The translations under genes and the position numbers were made by a program. Shown here one piece after another: positions 1 to 8,116 of a stretch of DNA of 24,685 nucleotides. The notes beneath the pieces are model-generated. The model made no database searches. It was not told the origin of the DNA and saw only the letters and a list, made by a program, of their open reading frames with translations. The DNA is from a virus. The first letter of the stretch is position 1, and each line of letters begins with the position of its first letter. Where the stretch lies: IMG/VR virus record IMGVR_UViG_3300008267_000349, positions 1-24,685 of that record; one strand, written 5' to 3'.

Positions 1-89
1 AGCAAACCAATCTCACTTGTGGTAGACAAGGTCATGTTGTTTGAATTTGCATTAATCAACGATACGTTGACAATATTAGGTGCGGCCAT
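1..89 (-). CDS. Partial virion/fibre-like protein (N-terminal 29 residues)
   Basis: Only the first 29 codons lie in the window; the gene runs off the left edge. The product begins MAAPNIVNVSLINANSNN, a Ser/Asn/Thr-rich, beta-prone start like those of small virion proteins in marine T4-like phages (from memory, not searched). A strong GGAGG Shine-Dalgarno sequence lies about 10 bases before the ATG and is embedded in the last codons of the upstream fibre gene, so the two are probably translationally linked. It is the last visible gene of the leftward late operon. The function cannot be assigned from this fragment. Confidence 0.7.
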   Translation of the reverse strand, partial: MAAPNIVNVSLINANSNNMTLSTTSEIGL

Positions 90-95
90 TTAGTT

Positions 96-758
96 TTATC
101 CTCCAAATACAATAGCCATCGCTATTGCCTTTCCTGTTGTTGCACCTGGTGATGCAAGTTTTGCGTTTGAAATTGTTCCGTCAACGATGTTATTTGCGTT
201 GATTGCTGTAAGGCCAATCTTATCGCCTGTTACAGCTCCTGATGCTAGTTCGGATGTATTGATTGAACCATCTGCAATCGCTGCTGTAGTTATAGCGTTA
301 GCTGCAATCAGATTACTAGTGATTGATGATAGGCCAAGTTTATCGCCTGTAATAGTGGTAGCAGCTATCAGGTTACCAGTAATTGCAGTCAATCCAATCT
401 TATCGCCAGTAATTGTACTAGATGCAAGCTTGACACCAGTAATTGAACCGTCTATAATTGATGCAGCAGTTAAAGTACCTTCAGCAGGAATAAATTTAGT
501 GATTGTATAGTTGCGATAGGTAACAATAATATTACCAGTGCCAACTGATGGTGCTCCAGTAAACGTGAGGGTTTGTGTTCCGTTTACAGTATATGCCTCA
601 TATGGATCCTGTTGAACATTGTTAACAAGAACTTCAATGTCAGAGGGATTATACACCGCTCTAGACAATGTGATAGTAGTTGTGCTACCATCGCCATTGA
701 ATCTTTCAGTAAGAGATGTAAATGACTGAGTGGTGGGTGTGTTACCTAGAAAAGACAT
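96..758 (-). CDS. Tail fibre-like protein with decapeptide repeats
   Basis: 220 residues. Residues about 20-84 form a small beta domain of the GDGSTTTITL...VNNVQQDPY...TLTFTGAP type, seen at the start of many phage fibres and also present inside the 848-residue wedge protein of this window. Residues about 101-203 are about ten copies of a ten-residue unit of the form I-A-x-x-x-I-T-G-D-K, expected to build a trimeric beta-helix or beta-prism shaft. The last 12 residues (GKAIAMAIVFGG) are hydrophobic and resemble the end of the 274-residue protein upstream. A GGAG Shine-Dalgarno sequence lies 7 bases before the ATG. It is probably a fibre or fibre-tip protein displayed at the tail. The receptor is unknown and no enzymatic motif is visible. 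Confidence 0.75.
   Translation of the reverse strand: MSFLGNTPTTQSFTSLTERFNGDGSTTTITLSRAVYNPSDIEVLVNNVQQDPYEAYTVNGTQTLTFTGAPSVGTGNIIVTYRNYTITKFIPAEGTLTAASIIDGSITGVKLASSTITGDKIGLTAITGNLIAATTITGDKLGLSSITSNLIAANAITTAAIADGSINTSELASGAVTGDKIGLTAINANNIVDGTISNAKLASPGATTGKAIAMAIVFGG
159..458 (-). repeat. Tandem 30-bp (10-residue) repeats in the fibre gene
   Basis: Codons 101-200 of the fibre gene fall into about ten decapeptide units, e.g. LASSTITGDK, IGLTAITGNL, IAATTITGDK, LGLSSITSNL, IADGSINTSE, LASGAVTGDK. Alternate units resemble each other most, giving a 60-bp super-period: near-identical DNA blocks around TATCGCC(T/A)GT recur near 219, 339 and 399. This is a protein-level structural repeat, not a mobile or intergenic repeat. 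Confidence 0.85.
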
Positions 759-771
759 TAGTTAACTCCAA

Positions 772-1089
772 TTAAGTTATTTCTAGGACAGACAGGATCA
801 CATCACACCCGGCTGATGATGAAACCTTAATTGCATCTGTTGCCTCTAGGACCAACTTCTGATCTCCACCAATCGGAACAAAGGCGCCTCCGACTGCAAT
901 CGTAGCATTTCGAACCATGTAATAGTCAGCTGCACTTGCAGTTACAAACACATTACAACTTACTGGAGAAGTTGTTAAGTTTGCAATGGACATGCCAATG
1001 ACAGTTGCTGAGACACCACTGCCAGCGGTAAAAATTGTAGTATTTGCGGATACATTTGCACCGAAATAATTCTTGAAGGTATTAGCCAT
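772..1089 (-). CDS. Small beta-rich virion protein, function unknown
   Basis: 105 residues, starting MANTFKNYFGANVSANTTIF and ending in GGDQKLVLEATDAIKVSS...LSVLEIT. There is no signal peptide or membrane segment. The alternating pattern of small and hydrophobic residues suggests a single compact beta-sandwich. Similar short proteins occur in fibre clusters of marine T4-like phages (recalled resemblance). It has its own late-promoter-like motif upstream (GATAAATAG, 1110-1118) and an AAGGAAAA Shine-Dalgarno sequence about 7 bases before the ATG, so it may be expressed more strongly than its neighbours, as expected for a decoration or fibre-accessory protein. No enzymatic function is suggested. 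Confidence 0.7.
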   Translation of the reverse strand: MANTFKNYFGANVSANTTIFTAGSGVSATVIGMSIANLTTSPVSCNVFVTASAADYYMVRNATIAVGGAFVPIGGDQKLVLEATDAIKVSSSAGCDVILSVLEIT

Positions 1090-1109
1090 CTTTTATTTTC
1101 CTTGATATT

Positions 1110-1118
1110 CTATTTATC
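1110..1118 (-). promoter_or_regulatory. T4-type late promoter-like motif (GATAAATAG)
   Basis: Read on the minus strand the sequence is GATAAATAG, close to the T4 late -10 consensus TATAAATA. It lies in the 32-base gap between the 274- and 105-residue genes and would start RNA about 15 bases before the ATG at 1089, leaving room for the AAGGAAAA ribosome site. It matches the motif at 9724, 14739, 20921 and 21359. In T4 such promoters need the gp55 sigma factor. Confidence 0.5.
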
Positions 1119-1121
1119 TAT

Positions 1122-1946
1122 TTAACCTAGTGCAATTGCAAAGGCCAGGCCATCACCTGAAACAGCTGAGGCTATAAGTCCAACAGCTGTTACAGTTTGT
1201 TGTATAATTAAGTTGCCTACCATACCTGAGTGATTTTGACACTGGTAAACATAAGTGTTACCTGTTAATGCAAAAGGAACTTTCCAGATAAGTGTTCCAG
1301 TTTCTTTTGCTTGAGCACCACTTTCAGTAGTAACAACACCAGCTGTTGATACATGAGTAAGTCCTACATTATAAAGTACTCCGCCATTTGACTGTCTTAT
1401 TAAAAATGGATGTCCTGAAGCATTAATATTAAATGAAACTGTTTGGCCTGGATGTAAATATATGTCAGGATTGTTACCAGAATATTGGTCAAATAGATAA
1501 GCACCTGAACCTGAATTCGTAACAGCAAAAGTAGTAACACCAGTTCTTACATTAGCATTTGAAGAAAATGCAAATCCATTGACAAGAATATTTGTAGATG
1601 AAGTTAATAGACCGGATGCACTTGTTAAAGTGGAAATATTTGCTGATCCAGATACAGCAAGATTAGTTAAAGTTGTGTTACCTGTTACAGATAGATTGTT
1701 TGCAAAAGAAGCCGAACCATTAGAGTTGATATCATCAAAACTAATTGAATCAAGGACAATATTTCCCGATACTGTTAAATCGCCACCAATTGTAAGGTTG
1801 TTAGCAACCGAAAGGTTGGTATTTGAATAGAAAATGGAGCCACTGCCACCTTCGACCAAGGAGTTAGTCCTTGTGATGAGGTCTTGTGTTCCCGTCAACC
1901 ATTGACTGAATGTGTTTGCGGTATTTAATTGTGAAATTATAGGCAT
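1122..1946 (-). CDS. Fibre-like protein with C-terminal cupredoxin-like domain
   Basis: 274 residues. Residues 1-45 may be an attachment segment. Residues about 48-125 are repetitive beta sequence (LTIGGDLTVSGN, FANNLSVTGNTTLTNLAVSG) typical of phage fibre shafts. Residues about 145-250 look like a cupredoxin: DIYLHPGQTVSFNI, then GHPFLIR with His179, and a C-terminal YVYQCQNHSGMVGN with Cys236, His239 and Met242, the His-Cys-His-Met set of type-1 copper proteins. Residues 252-274 are a small hydrophobic tail (GDGLAFAIALG) like that of the 220-residue fibre. The ATG overlaps the upstream stop (TAATG), with AGGA about 8 bases before. The fibre reading is fairly sure. Copper binding is inferred from motif spacing alone; the fold may have been adopted only as a stable tip or binding domain. 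Confidence 0.75.
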   Translation of the reverse strand: MPIISQLNTANTFSQWLTGTQDLITRTNSLVEGGSGSIFYSNTNLSVANNLTIGGDLTVSGNIVLDSISFDDINSNGSASFANNLSVTGNTTLTNLAVSGSANISTLTSASGLLTSSTNILVNGFAFSSNANVRTGVTTFAVTNSGSGAYLFDQYSGNNPDIYLHPGQTVSFNINASGHPFLIRQSNGGVLYNVGLTHVSTAGVVTTESGAQAKETGTLIWKVPFALTGNTYVYQCQNHSGMVGNLIIQQTVTAVGLIASAVSGDGLAFAIALG

Positions 1947-2173
1947 TACTTATCCTGATTTGCAGCAATTTGCAATAACAACTGTTTAATATCTTGCATA
2001 TCTTGTTCTAGCTTATCCAGTCGTTGTTTATCTTGTTGTTTTTCTTCTTGCTGGCGTTTAGAGATTTCACGCTTCATACGATACTCATTTAAACCATTTA
2101 TGTCTGTATTTAGAATGGCTTTGGAATGAGTATCTCGAACAAAAGTAGAATCGTTAACTTGTACTAATGGCAT
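1946..2173 (-). CDS. Small coiled-coil protein of unknown function
   Basis: 75 residues. The first third (MPLVQVNDSTFVRDTHSKAIL) is followed by a highly charged, Gln/Glu/Lys-rich helix (residues about 33-71) with heptad-like hydrophobic spacing (RLDKLEQDMQDIKQLLLQIA), so an oligomeric coiled coil is likely. The ATG lies 3 bases after the stop of the 1976-residue gene, and its own stop overlaps the next ATG by one base, so it is translationally coupled inside the baseplate-fibre operon. It could be a trimerisation or assembly factor for the fibres on either side; this is inference from position and shape only. I do not recognise a named family. Confidence 0.7.
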   Translation of the reverse strand: MPLVQVNDSTFVRDTHSKAILNTDINGLNEYRMKREISKRQQEEKQQDKQRLDKLEQDMQDIKQLLLQIAANQDK

Positions 2174-2176
2174 ATT

Positions 2177-5100
2177 TTAACCTGCTGGGAATGCAATTGC
2201 ACGAACATCACGAATCTTTGGAACATCGATTGTATCTGTACCTGCCATTACAATCTTAATTGAGAAGGTTCTAAATGTTGAGAAACCGGTTGTATCAGTT
2301 GTATAACTAACAGAATTGTTTGCTACACCACCAGTTCCAGGTGCAAATACCAATTCACGATAATCATTTCGGTTAACAGCAACAAAGTTTTCGTTGCCAA
2401 GTTCTGTCATTAACTGATAGTTCTTATTATCGAACAAATCAGAATCGGACTTAGAAAGAATCTTGTAATAAACAAGTATTTTTGCATCAGCTGGTTTGAA
2501 AGCTGTTAAGTATACACGCAAATCACCCGAATCGAAACCATCATTCAAAATAATTTTACGGAGAATATAACGAACATAAGAGTTTCCGCCAAACTGTTTA
2601 TCTTCACCATTGTAAATTGCAACAGCACCAGAACCACCACCTGAGCCAGGCGTTAATGTGATTATAGGAGAAGTTGTATAACCAGAACCTGGATTTGTAA
2701 TGTAAACTGAATTAACTGTATTACTTACAACATTTGCCACAGCGGTTGCACCTGAACCACCACCGCCTGTAATAGTTACCGTAACATCACTAGTGTTTGC
2801 GTAACCTGTGCCTGATGAAGTAACAAATACCTCAGAATTTCTTAGTGGCAAATCATTGATGATATTACGAATTGTTAAAGCGCCAAAACGAGTTGAATCT
2901 ACAACTGGAGTAACTGCTGGATTCAATGAAGTCAATGTTGCATTTACAATCAAAGAGTTATTGCTTGTTGTAATTACACGGCGACCTCCGCCATCATCCA
3001 TGTAATAGTCTTTAAGTGGCGTAATTGGTTTAAAACCAGCTGAACCACCGCCAGCATCAACTACAGAATTAAATTGGTAAGATACAGACGTATTAGAAAT
3101 AACCACATCATTTGTGATTAGGTGCATTAAATCATATGGCACATTTGCAGCTGGTGCAATTGCTCTAAATCGCAATTGTGCAGGTGATGTTGAAAATACA
3201 TTTCGGTAAATTCTAAACAACATGTCTGAATTTTGATCAGCAGTCCAAGTAGAACCGTTTTGAGATAGGAATAGAGAACCACCATATGGCTGTTCTGAAA
3301 TCTGTCTTTGTTGGACAATATCTAACTTACCAATCTCAGCAATATAAGCTTCATACTTGTTTGAGTTGGAGAACAATACGAATGAATGTTCACCAGGCTG
3401 CATGTATACAGGTGCATCAAACTTAAACTCAGTATATTTTGTAGCATCATCCAAATCTGGAGAATCAGTTGTGTTAACTTTATCAGGAGTCAATACAACA
3501 GTACCATTTGGATAAATGATTGATGCAGATGGAACACCGTTAACCGTTGGCCTCAATTGCAATGTAACTGGAACAGTATCATCTTTTGTTTTAAAGCAAA
3601 CACTCAAACGACTTATATACACACCTTGTGGGTATGTTAATGGGTCAACTAAGAATGTTTGTGCAAGTGGATCAAACCATCCAGATATATCAGGATCTGG
3701 GATTCTTCTTTGTCCTATAATCCTAGAAATAGGTTGTTCTGCGTTTACCGCACTTCTTTGAATTGTTGGTTGTGTAATTGAAAGAATTGTTTCTTCTACA
3801 GTTTGAATTAAACCTTGTGCAAAGAATGAAGTATCTCCGTTTGTGGATGAAGTTACAACATCATTGATATTATTATCAATCAATCTTAAGCGTTTCTCAC
3901 CAATGCGGAAAGTGGAAGCAGGTATAGTAAATAAACCTGCAACATCACCTGCTGCGGTAGTTTTTAATCTGCCAATTGAGTATACTGAATTGTTTGCAAC
4001 TGGCGTTGTAGTCCAAGAAGATGAAATTGATGCCACTCTTGTAGCTGGATTATATGTTGAAATAGTTGCTTGTTGACCAGCACCAGTTCCTGAAACAACA
4101 AAGATTGTAGCTGCGTTATAATCGGTAATGTTATTGGCTGTTGTAGCATCCAAATCTAGTGTGATAGAAGATGCCGCAGCACCTTGACACAAACCACTAT
4201 AGTGTTCATAACCAACTATTCTAGCAGTTGTTCCTGTGCTTTGGCCAATCAAGTTGGCGGAAGCCAAGTTATATGATCCGCTAGGCTGGTTGTTAATAAT
4301 AAATGCTTCAGTATTTGAAGTTCTTACAATAACAGCCGTACCGTTTGTGGTTGAGGTTGTGTTATTGAAAATATTAACTAGTTCAAAATTACTTACCTCT
4401 GTGCGGTAATTTAATTTGTTTTCACGCAGAATAAACTTATTAGCCCGAGATGTAAAACTTTCAATCAATGTAGTATCAAAGAAAGGAAACATTGTGATAT
4501 TTGGTTTAAAATCAGAGCCAACAACTACAATACCTTTCTCACGCATAAACGGAATAATAGAAAAGTCTATAAGTCTATCACCAATACTTTGTGTGATGGT
4601 CTCTGGCACAACCCTAGAAACTATACCTGAACGTGTTGCTGTACCAAATTGTCTTGTAGTTTCAAGGTTGTCTTGTTCAGTTGTGACTGTTCTTCCTGTC
4701 CAGTTTTCTTGCCAATTGCCCCAAGTGAAATCAAAAGGAGATGTTGAGGATGTAATTTTATCCCATACATCTTTAGTACCACCAACATTAATAACAACTT
4801 GTGGCAGTCTATTTGTATCTAACCAAATATCTGTTGTTGGGTCAATAAAAACTTTACCAATATAACTAGTCACATTGAATGGGTTAACACTCAACGATCT
4901 AGAAGCTTTTGGTTGACTGATGAATGTGGTATCAGTTGTTGATATGATAATTGATGAACCATTTTGTTGGAAGCCAGATGAATTGGCCGCATCAAATTCC
5001 AATGTGATTGGTGTAATGTTAAATGATGGTCTCAATTCTTTTGCTTGTGAATCAATAGATGCACGATAGTCAACTTTTGCCACATCGGCAACTGAATGGC

Positions 5101-8100
5101 CATCAAAAGAATCAACAACAATACCATTTTTAAATCTAGGCAAGTTTGCAGAGTCCAAAATTGTCAAGTCTTGTTTAGAAATTGCGTTCTGTTCAAGTAG
5201 TGACAATGCTGTGTAATACTCAATATTTTCAACACGTTTTTCAATAGCACCAATGTCACGCATTGTGTATCTTCTGTGGTTGATATATTGTGTTGTAACA
5301 TTAGATGTGTTGGCAACATATGCAGGACTACGCAAGATATACAATGTCATAGCATTGTCTTTATCTTTTGGATCTTCTGGATATAAACTAGAGATGCCTT
5401 TAATAACTTCAAATGTTCTATCTTTGTTTAGAATAATTTTATCATGTCTTGGCAAATAATATTGATAACTCAAAATAATATCAGAACCATTTTCTGGAAT
5501 TTTTGGACCGGTTGTAGATGAGTCAACATCAAATGTTACAGTATTTGCCGTTGCAACAGTTGCCGCAGCACGAACTGGTCTAAAGTCTAAACAGTCACGG
5601 AGAGAATATTCAATACCATTGGTTGATGTATATGAACCCACATTCTCATAACCAAAAGCTGCATCATAAGAATCCACATTAAAGAATCCAGCACCAGATG
5701 ATGAGAACTTATCAAATTTGACAACGAGTGGACCGACTGGAGCAGAAACACCAGGTTTTAATTTAATAGATGCATGGTCATAATAAGAATCTCTTTGGCC
5801 ATTATCTAACGTGTACCTTGATGTAATATCAATAGCACTTGCCACATTGGCCTGTGTAATGTTTGTATTGTTAAAGTCTAATACGGAAACAACTCTAATT
5901 ACATCAGGAACATACAATGACTGAGATACTGTAGGTGACTTAACAACTGTGTTTGCCGAAATATGGAGTTGACCAGGTGTTGTGAATAGGTTTACGGCAC
6001 CATTACTGAAAAGATTTAAACCTGATGTTAATTGCAAATCTGTGTTTGCCTGCACGTATGTTTTCGTTTTCTCATTAGGAGAAGTGGAATCAATGGTTGC
6101 ATAGACGTTAGCAGTTAAATTCAAACCATTAGTAACTGTAATTCTTCTTGTGGCAATATCAACTGTAAACAAGTCAGTAGGAATTGTTTTACCAAGTTGA
6201 TATGAAGAAGTACCAGCATTTGTAACCACGACTTGATAATTTGATTGCCTTGTACTTGTGGAAGATGCTGTAGATAAAGCTTCGCCAGCACCTACTGACA
6301 ATGTTGGAGACAGGCCTGATGCAAATGTTAGCGACTCATACAATCTTCTATATGATAATGAGAGACCTGTAATTGTATTATTGGCAACAAAGTTTTCACC
6401 TAAAGCAAACAATAATTGTTCTGAAGTTGTATCAGAAATATAAGTGTCATCAAATGCCGTTGAGTGGTCTTTTGACCGGTCGTCAATATCAACCGCAGCA
6501 ACTCTTGCAGCTGCACCGGCGCCAGATGTAACAACAACAGACTTAACATCATTAAATTCAAAATCAATTGAGTATGTAGAAGCTGTTGTTAGTGGTGTAA
6601 TGAATGGCTCAGATAACTGAATTGTCTGATTTACGCCACTATAGTTAGTAATAATTTTTGCTAATTCTCCAGCGCCTGGACCTGAAGTAATTCTAAATTT
6701 GGCACCACGATAAGCATTATCGGTTGTTAAACGATTATTAGCCAATCCTAGTGTGTTTGCAATTTGAACATGTGTTATATTAATTGCACTATTTACGGAA
6801 CCGGTTAATGAACCAACATTTACATCTGTTAAAAATACCTTGTATTCATATGTTGAGGCATTAGATGTATTTGAAGTTGAATCAAATTGAACCGATTTAA
6901 TTCTAGCTGTACCAACTTTTGTATTTGAAATTGTTGCAGTGGATGTTACATTGATTGAACTGTTTGGAACACAATGTAGGTCTACTGTCTGGAGACTATT
7001 GATTGGCAACGTGCCATAGAGAGTATTAGCATAGACATAATATCCATAGTCGGCTGTAATACGCTTACCTGTTACAGAAGCTAATTCTCTTGGTTTTGGA
7101 ATATTAATTATTGTTGATCCAACTGTTTCAAGTTCATAACCATAAACATAAGCTTTACCTGGTGACAAGATAAGACTCATGTTAGCAGAGTTTGCAGATG
7201 ATGTTTCAATCGCTAATTTAAATGGTTTAACTGTGTAATTGCCAGATTCGTCATACGTTCTTCGAGCAAGAGTATCTTCCAATACTGCATAAATTGGAAA
7301 TCTATCGTACTTGGTCAAAGTGCCTTCTTCAATTCGAGCAAGTTCTATAAATTTTGTATCGTCTATAGATTCGAGACTTCTCATTGTAAGAGTCATTTGA
7401 ATCTTGTAACGGTCGGAACCTGGAGCTTGAAAGTTGGAGGCGTCTTGAGCTGGATCCAACAATGAAGTATCGGAAGTATAAGATACTGTTGATTCTGTAA
7501 TTTCAAAACCAATTCGTGCATTGGCTGTTTGTGAATACTTTGAAACGGCAATAGTTTGTGCATCCGTTTTAACAAAGAATCCTTCATAATAATATACGCC
7601 TTCATTGACTGAAAAAACTTGGCCAGTGCCAACACCTGCTGTAGCTATATTTGCAGATACGGTGTTAGTCTCAAAAGTTTTAATTGTGTTACCAGCTACA
7701 AATGGAGTGCCATAAATTTCTTTAATCAATAAAGTTTTAGGATCACCAGTGCCTGCGTCAGCATCAAAAGTTTTAAGTACAAAAGCTCTTTGCGTAGGAT
7801 TGGTATTATTATCAACGAGTGTTTTATCAGTAAAGTTACTAACTGTTACCGCAGAACCTAGAAAAGTTGAATCTAACTTTAAAGAAATTACATTTTGGAA
7901 AAAAGTTTGGCCACCTGTTACAACAGAGCCATTTTTAAATACATGATTACCAAATCTCTGTACTTGTTTCTGTAAAATTGTTTGAAGTTGTGTTAACTCA
8001 CGAGCCTGAACAGCATAGCCTGGCTTAAATAACATGCGAAGAAATTTCTTATCTTCATCATAGTCATCATAATATGGATTTACATTAAAATTGGTATCAA

Positions 8101-8107
8101 GAGCCAT
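2177..8107 (-). CDS. Very large virion structural protein (1976 residues), baseplate/fibre associated
   Basis: 1976 residues, the largest product here. The N-terminus (MALDTNFNVNPYYDDYDEDK, then FKPGYAVQARELTQLQTILQ) resembles the DUF4815-type start of large structural proteins of cyanophage-like myoviruses (recalled, not searched). Two copies of a SGxGAGxxAxI...YSI module occur near residues 470-515 and 1335-1380. A conserved-looking core follows around 1130-1210 (PFMREKGIVVVGSDFKP). A lectin-like beta-sandwich is likely at about 1475-1640 (DPLAQTFLVDP...MQPGEHSFVLFSN). Two GxGY/TITGGGGSGA modules lie at about 1765-1840. No enzyme motif was seen. An AAGGA Shine-Dalgarno sequence precedes the ATG. 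Following gp8, it occupies the place of the T4 gp9-gp12 outer baseplate and fibre genes and probably links baseplate to fibres. Confidence 0.7.
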   Translation of the reverse strand: MALDTNFNVNPYYDDYDEDKKFLRMLFKPGYAVQARELTQLQTILQKQVQRFGNHVFKNGSVVTGGQTFFQNVISLKLDSTFLGSAVTVSNFTDKTLVDNNTNPTQRAFVLKTFDADAGTGDPKTLLIKEIYGTPFVAGNTIKTFETNTVSANIATAGVGTGQVFSVNEGVYYYEGFFVKTDAQTIAVSKYSQTANARIGFEITESTVSYTSDTSLLDPAQDASNFQAPGSDRYKIQMTLTMRSLESIDDTKFIELARIEEGTLTKYDRFPIYAVLEDTLARRTYDESGNYTVKPFKLAIETSSANSANMSLILSPGKAYVYGYELETVGSTIINIPKPRELASVTGKRITADYGYYVYANTLYGTLPINSLQTVDLHCVPNSSINVTSTATISNTKVGTARIKSVQFDSTSNTSNASTYEYKVFLTDVNVGSLTGSVNSAINITHVQIANTLGLANNRLTTDNAYRGAKFRITSGPGAGELAKIITNYSGVNQTIQLSEPFITPLTTASTYSIDFEFNDVKSVVVTSGAGAAARVAAVDIDDRSKDHSTAFDDTYISDTTSEQLLFALGENFVANNTITGLSLSYRRLYESLTFASGLSPTLSVGAGEALSTASSTSTRQSNYQVVVTNAGTSSYQLGKTIPTDLFTVDIATRRITVTNGLNLTANVYATIDSTSPNEKTKTYVQANTDLQLTSGLNLFSNGAVNLFTTPGQLHISANTVVKSPTVSQSLYVPDVIRVVSVLDFNNTNITQANVASAIDITSRYTLDNGQRDSYYDHASIKLKPGVSAPVGPLVVKFDKFSSSGAGFFNVDSYDAAFGYENVGSYTSTNGIEYSLRDCLDFRPVRAAATVATANTVTFDVDSSTTGPKIPENGSDIILSYQYYLPRHDKIILNKDRTFEVIKGISSLYPEDPKDKDNAMTLYILRSPAYVANTSNVTTQYINHRRYTMRDIGAIEKRVENIEYYTALSLLEQNAISKQDLTILDSANLPRFKNGIVVDSFDGHSVADVAKVDYRASIDSQAKELRPSFNITPITLEFDAANSSGFQQNGSSIIISTTDTTFISQPKASRSLSVNPFNVTSYIGKVFIDPTTDIWLDTNRLPQVVINVGGTKDVWDKITSSTSPFDFTWGNWQENWTGRTVTTEQDNLETTRQFGTATRSGIVSRVVPETITQSIGDRLIDFSIIPFMREKGIVVVGSDFKPNITMFPFFDTTLIESFTSRANKFILRENKLNYRTEVSNFELVNIFNNTTSTTNGTAVIVRTSNTEAFIINNQPSGSYNLASANLIGQSTGTTARIVGYEHYSGLCQGAAASSITLDLDATTANNITDYNAATIFVVSGTGAGQQATISTYNPATRVASISSSWTTTPVANNSVYSIGRLKTTAAGDVAGLFTIPASTFRIGEKRLRLIDNNINDVVTSSTNGDTSFFAQGLIQTVEETILSITQPTIQRSAVNAEQPISRIIGQRRIPDPDISGWFDPLAQTFLVDPLTYPQGVYISRLSVCFKTKDDTVPVTLQLRPTVNGVPSASIIYPNGTVVLTPDKVNTTDSPDLDDATKYTEFKFDAPVYMQPGEHSFVLFSNSNKYEAYIAEIGKLDIVQQRQISEQPYGGSLFLSQNGSTWTADQNSDMLFRIYRNVFSTSPAQLRFRAIAPAANVPYDLMHLITNDVVISNTSVSYQFNSVVDAGGGSAGFKPITPLKDYYMDDGGGRRVITTSNNSLIVNATLTSLNPAVTPVVDSTRFGALTIRNIINDLPLRNSEVFVTSSGTGYANTSDVTVTITGGGGSGATAVANVVSNTVNSVYITNPGSGYTTSPIITLTPGSGGGSGAVAIYNGEDKQFGGNSYVRYILRKIILNDGFDSGDLRVYLTAFKPADAKILVYYKILSKSDSDLFDNKNYQLMTELGNENFVAVNRNDYRELVFAPGTGGVANNSVSYTTDTTGFSTFRTFSIKIVMAGTDTIDVPKIRDVRAIAFPAG

Positions 8108-8116
8108 TGACCGTCC

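Noticed and set aside
159-458. CRISPR-like array
   Set aside because: The 30/60-base periodicity is within an open fibre gene and preserves reading frame and residue pattern; there are no unique spacers.
4416-4865. 149-codon plus-strand ORF inside the 1976-residue gene
   Set aside because: Shadow of a strongly coding minus frame; no Shine-Dalgarno sequence and no recognisable protein pattern. The same applies to the other plus-strand ORFs between 187 and 20000.
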